Notes under the pieces: model-generated
Database searches by the model: none
The model's input: the letters and a program-made list of their open reading frames with translations, nothing else
What the model was told of the DNA's origin: nothing
Program-made: the position numbers and the translations under genes
From: Clostridium sp. CX1
Lineage (GTDB): Bacteria; Bacillota; Clostridia; Clostridiales; Clostridiaceae
DNA: 64,000 bases
Reading direction: 5' to 3'
Assembly (NCBI RefSeq): GCF_025398335.1
Contig: NZ_JAODOO010000013.1
Coordinates: 1-64,000 of the forward strand
In this document: positions 56,286-64,000 of the stretch, piece by piece
Numbering within the stretch: position 1 is the stretch's first letter
Layout: every line of letters starts with the position of its first letter

Positions 56286-56306
56286 ATCATACTAAAATAG
56301 TCGGAT
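56286..56306. promoter_or_regulatory. IscR/Rrf2-like operator 1 upstream of sufC
   Basis: ATCATACTA-AAA-TAGTCGGAT: two nine-base arms around AAA, seven of nine positions complementary. The right half AGTCGGAT resembles the IscR half-site AGTCGGGTAT. It shares 16 of 21 bases and its layout with site 2. Confidence 0.55.
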
Positions 56307-56406
56307 ATAAGTAGAGATATAGCCGCCAATCTTTTATATAAAAATAAGGATATACTTTTTCTACTTATCCACTGAAGAGAAAATACATAAGTATTTTTAA
56401 TCTGAA

Positions 56407-56427
56407 TTCAGAGTAAAATACTCGGTT
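56407..56427. promoter_or_regulatory. IscR/Rrf2-like operator 2 next to the sufC start
   Basis: TTCAGAGTA-AAA-TACTCGGTT, six of nine arm positions complementary. It has the same 9-3-9 layout as site 1. At arm positions 7 and 15 it has G...C where site 1 has C...G, so symmetry is kept by paired changes. It ends a few bases before the AAAGGAGAG ribosome site. Confidence 0.5.
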
Positions 56428-56447
56428 ATAAAGGAGAGATAACTAAG

Positions 56448-57182
56448 ATGTTAAAAATAAACAACTTAAGAGCCTGTGTTGAAAATAAGGAAATACTAAA
56501 AGGATTGAACCTAGAAATAGGAAAAGGTGAGATACATGTAATCATGGGGCCTAATGGTGCTGGAAAATCAACCCTTGCAAATATATTAATGGGACATCCA
56601 AAGTATTCAATTACAGAGGGTGAAATAATTTTTCAAGGAGAAGTGATTAATGAATTAAAGGTAAATGAAAGGGCAAAAAAGGGGATGTTTTTATCCTTTC
56701 AATATCCGGAAGAAGTACCAGGAATAACAGTAGAAAATTTTCTGCGCACAGCAAAGGGGGCAGTGTCAGGAAAGGTTCAAAATGTCATACAGTTTAGGAA
56801 AGTACTAAAGGAAAAGATGAGACTTTTAAAAATTGATGAAAACTATGCTCAAAGATATTTAAATTTGGGGTTTTCTGGTGGAGAAAAAAAGAAGAACGAA
56901 ATACTTCAAATGGCATTACTTGAGCCAAAGCTTGCAATTTTAGATGAAACAGATTCAGGATTAGATGTAGATGCTGTTAGAGTTGTAGCAGAAGGTGTTA
57001 AAGAATTAAAGAACGAAGAAAATTCAATTCTTATAATAACTCATCTCAACCGTTTGTTAGAGTATCTAAAACCAGACTATGTTCATATTTTAATGGACGG
57101 AAGAATTGTAAAAACTGGAGATATTTCTTTAGCAAGAGAGATTGAAGAAAAGGGATATGATTCAATAAGAGGACAGTTATAG
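56448..57182 (+). CDS. sufC: Fe-S assembly ATPase SufC
   Basis: The 244-residue ABC-type ATPase has Walker A GPNGAGKST, signature GFSGGEKKKNEI and Walker B LAILDETDSGLD, all SufC hallmarks. It forms the SufBC2D scaffold on which Fe-S clusters are built. AAAGGAGAG precedes the ATG. It heads sufC-sufB-sufD-sufS-sufU, a Gram-positive type operon, although this one has sufB directly after sufC. Confidence 0.95.
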   Translation: MLKINNLRACVENKEILKGLNLEIGKGEIHVIMGPNGAGKSTLANILMGHPKYSITEGEIIFQGEVINELKVNERAKKGMFLSFQYPEEVPGITVENFLRTAKGAVSGKVQNVIQFRKVLKEKMRLLKIDENYAQRYLNLGFSGGEKKKNEILQMALLEPKLAILDETDSGLDVDAVRVVAEGVKELKNEENSILIITHLNRLLEYLKPDYVHILMDGRIVKTGDISLAREIEEKGYDSIRGQL

Positions 57183-57208
57183 AAACTTTTAAAAAAGAGG
57201 TGTAGAAG

Positions 57209-58615
57209 TTGGAAAAGAGAAAAACTTACATTGAGGATATAGAACGCAGCATTTATGATATGAAAAATGAGTTTCAATACAGTTATAAGACAGAAAAAGG
57301 GCTAACAAGAGAAATAATAGAACAGATATCTGATGAGAAGAATGAACCTCAGTGGATGAGAGATTTTAGAATTAAGTCTTTAGAAATATATAATAGTATG
57401 CCTATGCCATCTTGGGGACCGGATCTAACAGAGTTAGATGTAGATAATATAATAACCTATATTAGACCTAACACTAATATGAAACATGATTGGGAGGAGG
57501 TTCCTCAAGATATAAAGAAAACTTTTGATTTATTAGGAATCCCAAAGGCTGAGCAGCAGTCACTGGCAGGAGTAGGCGCACAGTACGATTCAGAAGTTGT
57601 TTATCATAATGTAAGCAGAGAGTTAACCAGCCAAGGTGTGCTTTATATGGATATGGAAACAGCAGTAAAGGAATATGAGCAATTAGTAAAACCATATTTT
57701 ATGAAGCTTGTACCACCAAGTGATCATAAGTTTGCAGCCCTTCACGGCGCGGTATGGTCAGGAGGTTCCTTCGTATATGTACCTGGTGGCGTTCAAGTGG
57801 ATATACCGATTCAGTCTTACTTTAGGTTAAATGCTCCAGGAGCAGGACAATTTGAACATACCCTAATTATAGTTGAAAAGGGAGCAAGAATTCATTATAT
57901 AGAAGGATGCTCTGCTCCAAAATACTATGTTAACAATCTGCATGCTGGTTGTGTAGAGTTATTTGTAAAGGAAGAAGCAACCCTTAGATACAGCACTATA
58001 GAAAACTGGTCTAGGAACATGTACAACTTAAATACAAAGAGAGCAGTGGTGGATAAAAAGGGAACTATTGAGTGGATATCCGGTTCCTTTGGATCCAAGG
58101 TGTCAATGCTTTACCCTATGAGTATTTTAAGAGGAGAAGGTGCTAAATCAGAATTTACAGGAGTCACCTTTGCAGGATCAGGTCAACACTTAGATACTGG
58201 ATCTAAGGTAGTCCATGCAGCACCACATACAACTTCTACCATAAATTCAAAGTCTATATCTAAAAATGGTGGAGTTGCCTTATACAGAGGACTTCTAAGT
58301 GCCACTCCAAATGCTCACCATGCTAAAGCCACAGTATCTTGTGAATCTTTAATGCTTGATAACCAATCAAGATCAGATACTGTACCGGTTATAAGTGTTG
58401 CTAATGATAGTATAGATATTGGTCATGAAGCTAAAATAGGCAGGATAAGTGATGAGGCTATATTTTACTTAATGAGCAGAGGACTAAGTGAAGAAGAAGC
58501 AAAGGCAATGATAGTTAGGGGCTTTGTAGAACCTATAGCCAAGGAACTTCCTCTTGAATATGCGGTGGAGATGAACAATCTAATCAAGTTAGAATTAGAA
58601 GGAACTATAGGGTAA
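57209..58615 (+). CDS. sufB: Fe-S scaffold protein SufB
   Basis: The 468-residue beta-helical scaffold has VDIPIQSYFRLNAPGAGQ, EGCSAPKYYVNNLHAGCVE, and ISDEAIFYLMSRGL near the C-terminus. Cysteines in EGCSAP and VSCESLM are those expected for cluster assembly. The start is TTG, after AAAGAGGTG. It is the longer of the two paralogous scaffold subunits and pairs with SufD. Confidence 0.95.
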   Translation: MEKRKTYIEDIERSIYDMKNEFQYSYKTEKGLTREIIEQISDEKNEPQWMRDFRIKSLEIYNSMPMPSWGPDLTELDVDNIITYIRPNTNMKHDWEEVPQDIKKTFDLLGIPKAEQQSLAGVGAQYDSEVVYHNVSRELTSQGVLYMDMETAVKEYEQLVKPYFMKLVPPSDHKFAALHGAVWSGGSFVYVPGGVQVDIPIQSYFRLNAPGAGQFEHTLIIVEKGARIHYIEGCSAPKYYVNNLHAGCVELFVKEEATLRYSTIENWSRNMYNLNTKRAVVDKKGTIEWISGSFGSKVSMLYPMSILRGEGAKSEFTGVTFAGSGQHLDTGSKVVHAAPHTTSTINSKSISKNGGVALYRGLLSATPNAHHAKATVSCESLMLDNQSRSDTVPVISVANDSIDIGHEAKIGRISDEAIFYLMSRGLSEEEAKAMIVRGFVEPIAKELPLEYAVEMNNLIKLELEGTIG

Positions 58616-58627
58616 GGGGTGAGATAA

Positions 58628-59830
58628 ATGAATCTTAGTATGAGAGAAGCTTTAAATAATAAGTATGATGATATTTCGGAAATTCTAAATTCAATAAATG
58701 GAGAAAAGAACCAAAAATTAAATCAGACAGCGGTTCCTGCTTGGAAACATTTAAAGGTGAATAACTTTAATTTAGAAAGTTTCCACCTTCCTAAGATAGA
58801 ACCTTTTAATAAAGACTATATAAACTTAGAAAATGACACCTTAGACAAAGCAGTAGTTTTAGAAACTAAAAACGCATTATGGGTAGTAGAGGACATAGAA
58901 GAGCTAATAAATTTAAAAGATAGCTTTGGAATATCAGATAAGTTTATAGCCTTAGGTGAATATAACTTTAACACCGGTGTGTATGTTAGAAGTTATGAGA
59001 ATGAAAGAGTAGAATCTCCTATTAGACTGAGCTTTGAAATGGATGAAAAAAATCCTACAACTGTAGATCATAACATAGTGGTGGCAGAAAGGGGCAGTAA
59101 GGTAACTGTTGTTATAGATTATAGTACAAAAGATTACTATGACGGGTTTCACAATGGAGTTACAAAGGTGTTTGCAAAGGAAAATTCAGAAGTTACAATA
59201 GTCAAAGTTCAGAGAATGAATGATAAATCAATGCATTTTGATTCCAATGTTGCCTTTGTGGAAAGGGACGCTAAGGTTAATTGGGTAATAATTGAATTAG
59301 GAAGTAAAATTAACGTAACTAACTACATATCAAATCTTGAAGGTAACAACAGCGTCTCACAGTTATACTCTGCATATCTTGTGGATGGAACTGGAAAGCA
59401 AGATATTTACTACACAGCAAATCATAGAGGAATGAGAAGTGAAAGTAATATGGAGATTAAAGGTGTAGTAAAGGACGAGGGAAGAAAAGTATTCAGAGGT
59501 AATATAGATTTTAAAAAAGGATCTTCAAGATCTAAAGGATCACAGGAAGAAGATGTACTTTTACTAAGTCCTAAAGTAAAAACAGACTCAATTCCAATGC
59601 TATTATGTGAAGAGGATGATGTGGAAGGGGCACATGCAGCAACAGTTGGACAAATAGACGAGGCTAAATTGTTCTATCTAATGAGCAGGGGTTTTAGTGA
59701 AAAGGAAGCTGAGAAGCTAGTGATAGAAGCCAGATTTAGTCCGATTTTTGAGAAAGTACCAGTGTTAGAACTAAGAGAGTTTTTAGAAGAAGAGTTAAAA
59801 AAGAGGCTTATAGATGATGTTACTTGTTAA
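58628..59830 (+). CDS. sufD: Fe-S scaffold protein SufD
   Basis: The 400-residue paralogue of SufB has the shared beta-helix and C-terminal features (LFYLMSRGFSEKEAEKLVIE). The N-terminal part (VPAWKHLKVNNFNL) is typical of SufD. It stabilises the SufBC2D complex. It lies 12 bases after sufB and is followed 23 bases later by the true start of sufS. Confidence 0.95.
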   Translation: MNLSMREALNNKYDDISEILNSINGEKNQKLNQTAVPAWKHLKVNNFNLESFHLPKIEPFNKDYINLENDTLDKAVVLETKNALWVVEDIEELINLKDSFGISDKFIALGEYNFNTGVYVRSYENERVESPIRLSFEMDEKNPTTVDHNIVVAERGSKVTVVIDYSTKDYYDGFHNGVTKVFAKENSEVTIVKVQRMNDKSMHFDSNVAFVERDAKVNWVIIELGSKINVTNYISNLEGNNSVSQLYSAYLVDGTGKQDIYYTANHRGMRSESNMEIKGVVKDEGRKVFRGNIDFKKGSSRSKGSQEEDVLLLSPKVKTDSIPMLLCEEDDVEGAHAATVGQIDEAKLFYLMSRGFSEKEAEKLVIEARFSPIFEKVPVLELREFLEEELKKRLIDDVTC

Positions 59831-59853
59831 CTAATTATAATTGGAGGAATAAT

Positions 59854-61095
59854 ATGAGCAAAATTGATGTAAATAAGATAAGGGCAGATTTTCCTATCCT
59901 TTCACTACAGGTAAATAATAAAAATTTAGTTTATCTAGATAATGGGGCTACCACTCATAAACCTAAATCTGTTATTAAGGCAATAACCAATTATAACGAA
60001 AGGCTTAACGGAAATCCCCACAGAGGAGCTCATTATCTAAGTGTAGCAGCAACGGAGGCTTATGAAGAAGCTAGGGAGAAGGTTAAAAATTTTATAGGAG
60101 CGGAAAAAACTAAAGAAATAATATTTACTAAAAATACTACTGAATCCTTAAATCTAATTGCTTATACCTATGGGATGACTTTTATAGAACCAGGAGATGA
60201 AATTGTAGTTACTATATCCGAACATCACAGTAATATTCTGCCTTGGCAGATGGTGGCTAAGGCCAAAAATGCTACACTAAAATATATGTATACTGATAAG
60301 GAAGGAAGACTTTTAGAAGAAGAATATAAAAGCAAGATTACCGATAAAACAAAGTTGGTAGCAGTAGCACAAATGTCTAATGTCCTTGGAACAATTTATC
60401 CTATAAGGGAAATTACTAAATATGCCCATAAAAAGGGAGCTATTGTAGTAGTTGATGGAGCACAGAGTGTACCTCATATGAAAGTTAATGTAAGAGATAT
60501 TGATGCTGATTTCTTTGTTTTCTCAGGACACAAGGCATTGGCGCCTATGGGGATTGGAGTTCTATACGGAAAAGAAGAGTTATTATTAAGTATGCCGCCA
60601 TTTTTAAGAGGTGGAGATATGATAGAATATGTTACAGAGCAGAATTCAACCTTTGCTGAGTTACCTTTTAAATTTGAAGCAGGAACACAAAATGTTGAGG
60701 GTGCAGTGGCACTATCTGCAGCTATAGATTATTTAGAATCAGTGGGCATGGATAACATTGCAGAATATGAAAAAGAGCTTACAGAATATGCACTAAGTAA
60801 GATAAAAGAAATACCTTATATAACTGTGTATGGACCTAAGAATATAAATAATAGAGGTGGTCTTATATCCTTTAATATAGAAGGAGTCCACCCTCATGAT
60901 GTGTCTAGTATTGTAGATAGCTATGGGGTAGCGGTAAGAGCTGGTCACCATTGTGCACAACCTCTTATGAAGTACTTAGGTATTGGGTCTTCCTCCAGAG
61001 CAAGCTTCTACTTTTATAATACTATTGAAGAAGTAGATATGTTTATTGAAAGTATAGAGAATGTAAGGAAGTGGTTAGGGTATGGAGAATCTTAG
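59854..61095 (+). CDS. sufS: Cysteine desulfurase SufS
   Basis: The 413-residue class-II desulfurase has YLDNGATTHKP, PLP Lys in FSGHKALAPMG and the catalytic Cys in RAGHHCAQPLMKY. It supplies sulfur to the Suf complex through SufU. ATG 59854 follows GGAGG; an in-frame codon at 59824 would overlap the end of sufD and has no ribosome site. Its end overlaps the sufU start by about 14 bases. Confidence 0.95.
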   Translation: MSKIDVNKIRADFPILSLQVNNKNLVYLDNGATTHKPKSVIKAITNYNERLNGNPHRGAHYLSVAATEAYEEAREKVKNFIGAEKTKEIIFTKNTTESLNLIAYTYGMTFIEPGDEIVVTISEHHSNILPWQMVAKAKNATLKYMYTDKEGRLLEEEYKSKITDKTKLVAVAQMSNVLGTIYPIREITKYAHKKGAIVVVDGAQSVPHMKVNVRDIDADFFVFSGHKALAPMGIGVLYGKEELLLSMPPFLRGGDMIEYVTEQNSTFAELPFKFEAGTQNVEGAVALSAAIDYLESVGMDNIAEYEKELTEYALSKIKEIPYITVYGPKNINNRGGLISFNIEGVHPHDVSSIVDSYGVAVRAGHHCAQPLMKYLGIGSSSRASFYFYNTIEEVDMFIESIENVRKWLGYGES

Positions 61096-61513
61096 TTCTA
61101 TATATTCTGAAATAATTATGGAGCACAACCAAAGTAATCATAATAAAAGGCATTTAGAGCATGCTGACTGCAGGGAAAGAGGGCATAATCCCAGCTGTGG
61201 AGATGATATAACCCTTTCTCTTAAATTTGAAGGTGATATTATTAAAGATGCAGCTTTTCAGGGAAGTGGTTGTGCAATTTCTCAGGCATCTACTTCTATA
61301 ATGATAGATATTATTAAAGGTAAATCTAAGAAAGAGGCTCTAGAATATGTAAACACCTTCATAGGTATGATTAAAAAGGAAATTACAGAAGAGGAACAAC
61401 TAGAAAAATTGGAAGACGCTATAGCTTTAAGAAATATTTCAACTATGCCTGCCAGAGTAAAATGTGCTGTGTTGCCATGGCATACTCTAAAGGAAGGAAT
61501 AAAAGAAAGATAA
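61082..61513 (+). CDS. sufU: Sulfur-transfer protein SufU
   Basis: The 143-residue IscU-like zinc protein has NPSCGDD, GSGCAISQAS and ARVKCAVLPWHT, giving the three Cys and the Asp that bind zinc and accept sulfur from SufS. The SufU-type insertion between the second and third Cys regions is present. It overlaps the end of sufS, so translation is coupled. A terminator follows. Confidence 0.94.
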   Translation: MENLSSIYSEIIMEHNQSNHNKRHLEHADCRERGHNPSCGDDITLSLKFEGDIIKDAAFQGSGCAISQASTSIMIDIIKGKSKKEALEYVNTFIGMIKKEITEEEQLEKLEDAIALRNISTMPARVKCAVLPWHTLKEGIKER

Positions 61514-61520
61514 CGTTGAA

Positions 61521-61552
61521 GCTCCCCTAAAATTTAGGGGAGTTATTTTATT
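61521..61552 (+). terminator. Rho-independent terminator of the suf operon
   Basis: CTCCCCTAAA pairs with TTTAGGGGAG and is followed by TTATTTTATTTATT. Confidence 0.85.
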
Positions 61553-61643
61553 TATTGTATGTCAAATGTTCATGTCTAACATATAATAAATTGAAATAGT
61601 TGGACAAACTAAAATTTGTAGGTAGGGAAGTCAGGTGTTTATA

Positions 61644-62492
61644 ATGAGCTTAGTTTTTCAAGAAACCTTCAATTCTTTGCTAGTTTTAGATAAATTAAAG
61701 GATTTAAGTACATTTCAGGTTTCTAGTTTAATATTACTTATTTTAATTATTGTAGATACAATGTTAGGATTAAAGGTAGCAATAAAGTACAATCGTGTAG
61801 GTAGCAGAGGTTTTTTGAAGTTTGTTAAAAAGGTAGTACTATATACAACAGCTATAATAAGCGTAAGATTGCTAGAGGTTGGAATGCTTGCCTTTATTAC
61901 TACTACACTGTTATCCCAATTAATGTTAGCCTTCCTTATTGTATCAGAAACCATAAGTATACTGGAGAACCTGACTATATTAGGAGTGCCTATTCCATCA
62001 AACTTCATTTCAATCATCGTTAGTAATTTAAAGATTGCAGGCTTCGATAAAGTGTTAGAGGCAAGAAGAAGTAATGAAAAAGATATTATAGAAATTGATG
62101 ATATTATAAAATATCAATTGCCAAATTTCAAGGAAAAGAATATTAGGATGTTACTAGATATAAAATTTAGGACATGGAAACTTATATCTGAACAGATAGA
62201 CAAGGATATTAGTGGAAATGATTCTAATAAGGAAAGGTTATATTACAAAGTATTATCTTTAATAGAACTAGGGTTTAGAGAAATGGAGCAGGAATTTGAA
62301 AGCGAAAAGATTTGTAAGGAATGTGTTGAAAAGTTTTTTAAAATTCATCAGTCAAAAAGAAACAAACTATTAAAAAAGGTTGAAGAGATTTGCTACTCGG
62401 AAAAAAGTATTGAGGATAAAAAGGATGAATTAATTGATAGTATATTAGTGTTATTATATGAAACCATAGTGGATGCTTATAAAATTATTTAA
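61644..62492 (+). CDS. Holin-fold membrane protein with long C-terminal helical domain
   Basis: The first 130 residues resemble phage_holin_4_1 (TcdE/BhlA/UviB type): a helix, DTMLGLKVAIKYNRVGSRG, FVKKVVLYTTAI, and AFLIVSETISILENLTILG followed by VPIP. A C-terminal domain of about 145 residues, charged and helical (with a CKEC pair), is not usual for holins of this family, which end near residue 140. ATG 61644 follows AGGTG by six bases. No lysin or phage genes are adjacent. It may be a recruited holin fold or a membrane scaffold. Confidence 0.7.
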   Translation: MSLVFQETFNSLLVLDKLKDLSTFQVSSLILLILIIVDTMLGLKVAIKYNRVGSRGFLKFVKKVVLYTTAIISVRLLEVGMLAFITTTLLSQLMLAFLIVSETISILENLTILGVPIPSNFISIIVSNLKIAGFDKVLEARRSNEKDIIEIDDIIKYQLPNFKEKNIRMLLDIKFRTWKLISEQIDKDISGNDSNKERLYYKVLSLIELGFREMEQEFESEKICKECVEKFFKIHQSKRNKLLKKVEEICYSEKSIEDKKDELIDSILVLLYETIVDAYKII

Positions 62493-62547
62493 TAACTTAG
62501 TGGCCCTTAGAGATTGCCATTTTATATATTTAACTAGGGAGGATAAT

Positions 62548-62584
62548 CTAAAAAACAACTCAGCGTGAACTGAGTTGTTTTTTA
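62548..62584 (+). terminator. Rho-independent terminator
   Basis: CTAAAAAACAACTCAG pairs with CTGAGTTGTTTTTTAG around CGTGAA. It ends the holin-like gene transcript. Confidence 0.88.
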
Positions 62585-62781
62585 GATTAAATTATGGATA
62601 TAATTAAAGGAATTTTATTATAGCAACAGTATTAAGTATAACCAGACTTATAAAATTTATTCATTGGAGTTATTGCTATTTTTACAAATAATTTAATAGT
62701 TTAATAAGCCTAAATTTGCACAAACTTATATTACAACAAGGAAACATCATAAAATAACAAAATTATAAGGAGGAACATATT

Positions 62782-62982
62782 ATGGCAAATAGAAATAGTA
62801 ATAGAGTATTAGTACCAGAGGCAAAGGCAGGATTAAATCAATTTAAAATGGAATCAGCTAGAGAGGTAGGAGTAGATTTAAAAGAAGGTTATAATGGAGA
62901 TTTAACAGCTAGAGAAGCTGGATCTGTAGGTGGAAACATGGTTAAAAAGATGGTTGAAGCTTACGAACAAGGCTTAAAATAG
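62782..62982 (+). CDS. Alpha/beta-type small acid-soluble spore protein
   Basis: The 66-residue protein coats spore DNA. It has the two conserved SASP regions: LNQFKMESAREVGV and DLTAREAGSVGGNMVKKMVEA. The first region carries the germination-protease site; the usual core is E-[IV]-A, here ESA, so cleavage may be altered. AAGGAGG precedes the ATG. Expression is expected late in the forespore (sigma-G), though I do not claim a promoter. Confidence 0.93.
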   Translation: MANRNSNRVLVPEAKAGLNQFKMESAREVGVDLKEGYNGDLTAREAGSVGGNMVKKMVEAYEQGLK

Positions 62983-62997
62983 TATACGATTAATAGA

Positions 62998-63032
62998 AAA
63001 GAGTCAAGTATAACTAGTACTTGGCTCTTTTC
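62998..63032. terminator. Bidirectional terminator after the SASP gene
   Basis: AAAGAGTCAAGTA pairs with TACTTGGCTCTTTT around ACTAG-type bases, with A-runs and T-runs on both sides. Confidence 0.8.
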
Positions 63033-63070
63033 CATTAAATTTATAATTTGCAATAAGGTTATTTAGCAAT

Positions 63071-64000
63071 TTAGTATATATAATTTAAATACTTTCTAGA
63101 TGAAAAACCTTCTATTCCATTTATCTTAATCTTTACCCAGTTACCATCCTTTGAGTAGTCTAGTACTTCTGCATATTGATTTTTACCTAATACTCCAAGT
63201 ATGGAAGCAGTACTTGATGGATTACTTCTTATATTTAGTTGGTACACATTATTAATTGTCACATATTTACCACTTGGTATAGAGGTAAAAAGCTCACCCC
63301 ATACCCATCCAGTTTTTCCGTTGTAATTCACCAGGTACCATCCATTGGCCTGGTCAATTAGATAAAGTATAGTTCCCTTTGGAACAGTACCTAGTAAGGC
63401 AGCATCATCAGAAGGTGCCGCTTTAAAATATGCTGAATAAGTGACCTTTGTCACCTGAGCAAACTGACCAGCTTTAACAGGACTTTGAGAAGATTGCTGT
63501 GAAGAATTTGAACTGTTACTATCATCTACAATATTTATATATCTGCCAGGTACATAGCCGTTGTTTATATCATCCATAGTAACAAAATATTTTTTTGTTC
63601 CTTGAATTCCACCAAAAATTTGTTCCCAGGTAGATTCATAGGTATAAGCACCAGAAATTCCGTTTAACGTACCCCATTTATCAAAAATTAAAACATGATC
63701 TCCAGCTCTATTTAATATATCCATATGCTTAAGCTCATTTAAACTTATTTTTTTAAAATATTTGTCAAACATAGTTGAAGTTGATATTTTATAATCCTGT
63801 ATATTAAAGACTGCTTGTACAAATCCAGAACAGTCAATACCGGCAGTTCCTGATATATATCCCATTCCAGCTTCTGTATTCACATTTCCTGTATAAGCAC
63901 CTTTATTAACCCCGTCTAAAAAGTTTGTCCAAGGAGCATTGATGGATTTTGAGTCTAGGGAGTCTTGTCCACCCCAGTTATAAGGTATACCAGTAAATTG
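63071..64000 (-). CDS. NlpC/P60-type cell-wall hydrolase with two SH3 domains (5' end outside window)
   Basis: The reverse-strand frame is still open at the right edge, so the start is outside the window; at least 309 residues are visible. First comes GIPYNWGGQDS, then GIDCSGFVQAVF with the catalytic Cys, and GDHVLIFDKWG with the likely catalytic His, as in NlpC/P60 peptidases. Two bacterial SH3 domains follow (about 60 residues each), with WYLVNYNGKTGWVWG and NIRSNPSSTASILG. It is likely a peptidoglycan or cortex endopeptidase. The GTG at 63883 is inside this frame and not the start. Confidence 0.85.
   Translation of the reverse strand, partial: QFTGIPYNWGGQDSLDSKSINAPWTNFLDGVNKGAYTGNVNTEAGMGYISGTAGIDCSGFVQAVFNIQDYKISTSTMFDKYFKKISLNELKHMDILNRAGDHVLIFDKWGTLNGISGAYTYESTWEQIFGGIQGTKKYFVTMDDINNGYVPGRYINIVDDSNSSNSSQQSSQSPVKAGQFAQVTKVTYSAYFKAAPSDDAALLGTVPKGTILYLIDQANGWYLVNYNGKTGWVWGELFTSIPSGKYVTINNVYQLNIRSNPSSTASILGVLGKNQYAEVLDYSKDGNWVKIKINGIEGFSSRKYLNYIY

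Noticed and set aside
63071-63883. GTG 63883 as the true start of the NlpC/P60 protein
   Set aside because: The frame continues upstream to the window edge with GIPYNWGG, an essential part of the catalytic domain.

Overview
The window is low-GC, AT-rich DNA with strong AGGAGG-type ribosome binding sites, T-box leaders, many methyl-accepting chemotaxis proteins and clear sporulation genes (an alpha/beta-type SASP, CotF-like coat proteins, cortex/cell-wall hydrolases). Together with a clostridial-type Hsp18 remnant, an IscS-ThiI pair and a sufCBDSU operon, this points to a spore-forming, motile Clostridium (sensu stricto or a near relative). I do not name a species. There are no rRNA or tRNA genes and no CRISPR array.

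Layout. 1-4.1 kb is an accessory island: a transposase tail at the left edge, two unrecognised genes (one soluble, one membrane), a second transposase remnant, and an IS3/IS150-like element whose orfB carries an amber codon. 4.3-9.7 kb holds two peptide-deformylase-like genes, a CNNM/CBS membrane protein and a chemoreceptor. 10-15 kb is a compact three-gene operon (degenerate UvrD-like protein, intact UvrD-type helicase, Fe-S RecB-like nuclease) that resembles an AddAB/RecBCD machine cut into separate polypeptides. 15-20 kb has thioredoxin-like and TPR proteins, then a reverse-strand cell-wall set (L,D-transpeptidase, polysaccharide deacetylase, amidase). 20.3-22.6 kb is iscS-thiI. 22.7-27.2 kb, reverse strand, holds a multicopper oxidase, a frameshifted chemoreceptor and two small paralogues, one broken by TGA. 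27.4-31.7 kb has a MASE3 histidine kinase, tag and an alpha/beta hydrolase. 31.8-35.9 kb is the hom-thrC-thrB operon behind a canonical promoter, two tandem threonine T-boxes and a Thr-rich leader peptide. 36-43 kb has a two-component system with a lipoprotein, a deacetylase and a GH18 enzyme. 43.6-48.7 kb has a DUF4317 protein and a malY-plus-amino-acid-ABC-transporter operon. 49-53 kb, reverse strand, holds an FMN_bind-like lipoprotein, two CotF-like proteins, a TcyP-type cystine carrier behind a cysteine T-box, and an hsp18 pseudogene. 56-61.5 kb is sufCBDSU with two IscR-like palindromes upstream. The end has a holin-fold protein, a SASP and the 3' part of an NlpC/P60-SH3 hydrolase.

How the parts fit. 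Sulfur handling recurs: cystine/cysteine uptake (TcyP and the ABC system), C-S lyase (MalY), cysteine desulfurases (IscS, SufS), tRNA thiolation (ThiI) and Fe-S assembly (Suf). Cell-envelope and spore remodelling is the second theme. Regulation by tRNA-sensing RNA (three T-boxes with readable ACC, ACC and UGC specifiers) is the most clearly legible control layer. Several genes are decayed (IS transposases, a chemoreceptor, hsp18, a small Pro/aromatic protein), so parts of the window are undergoing gene loss.
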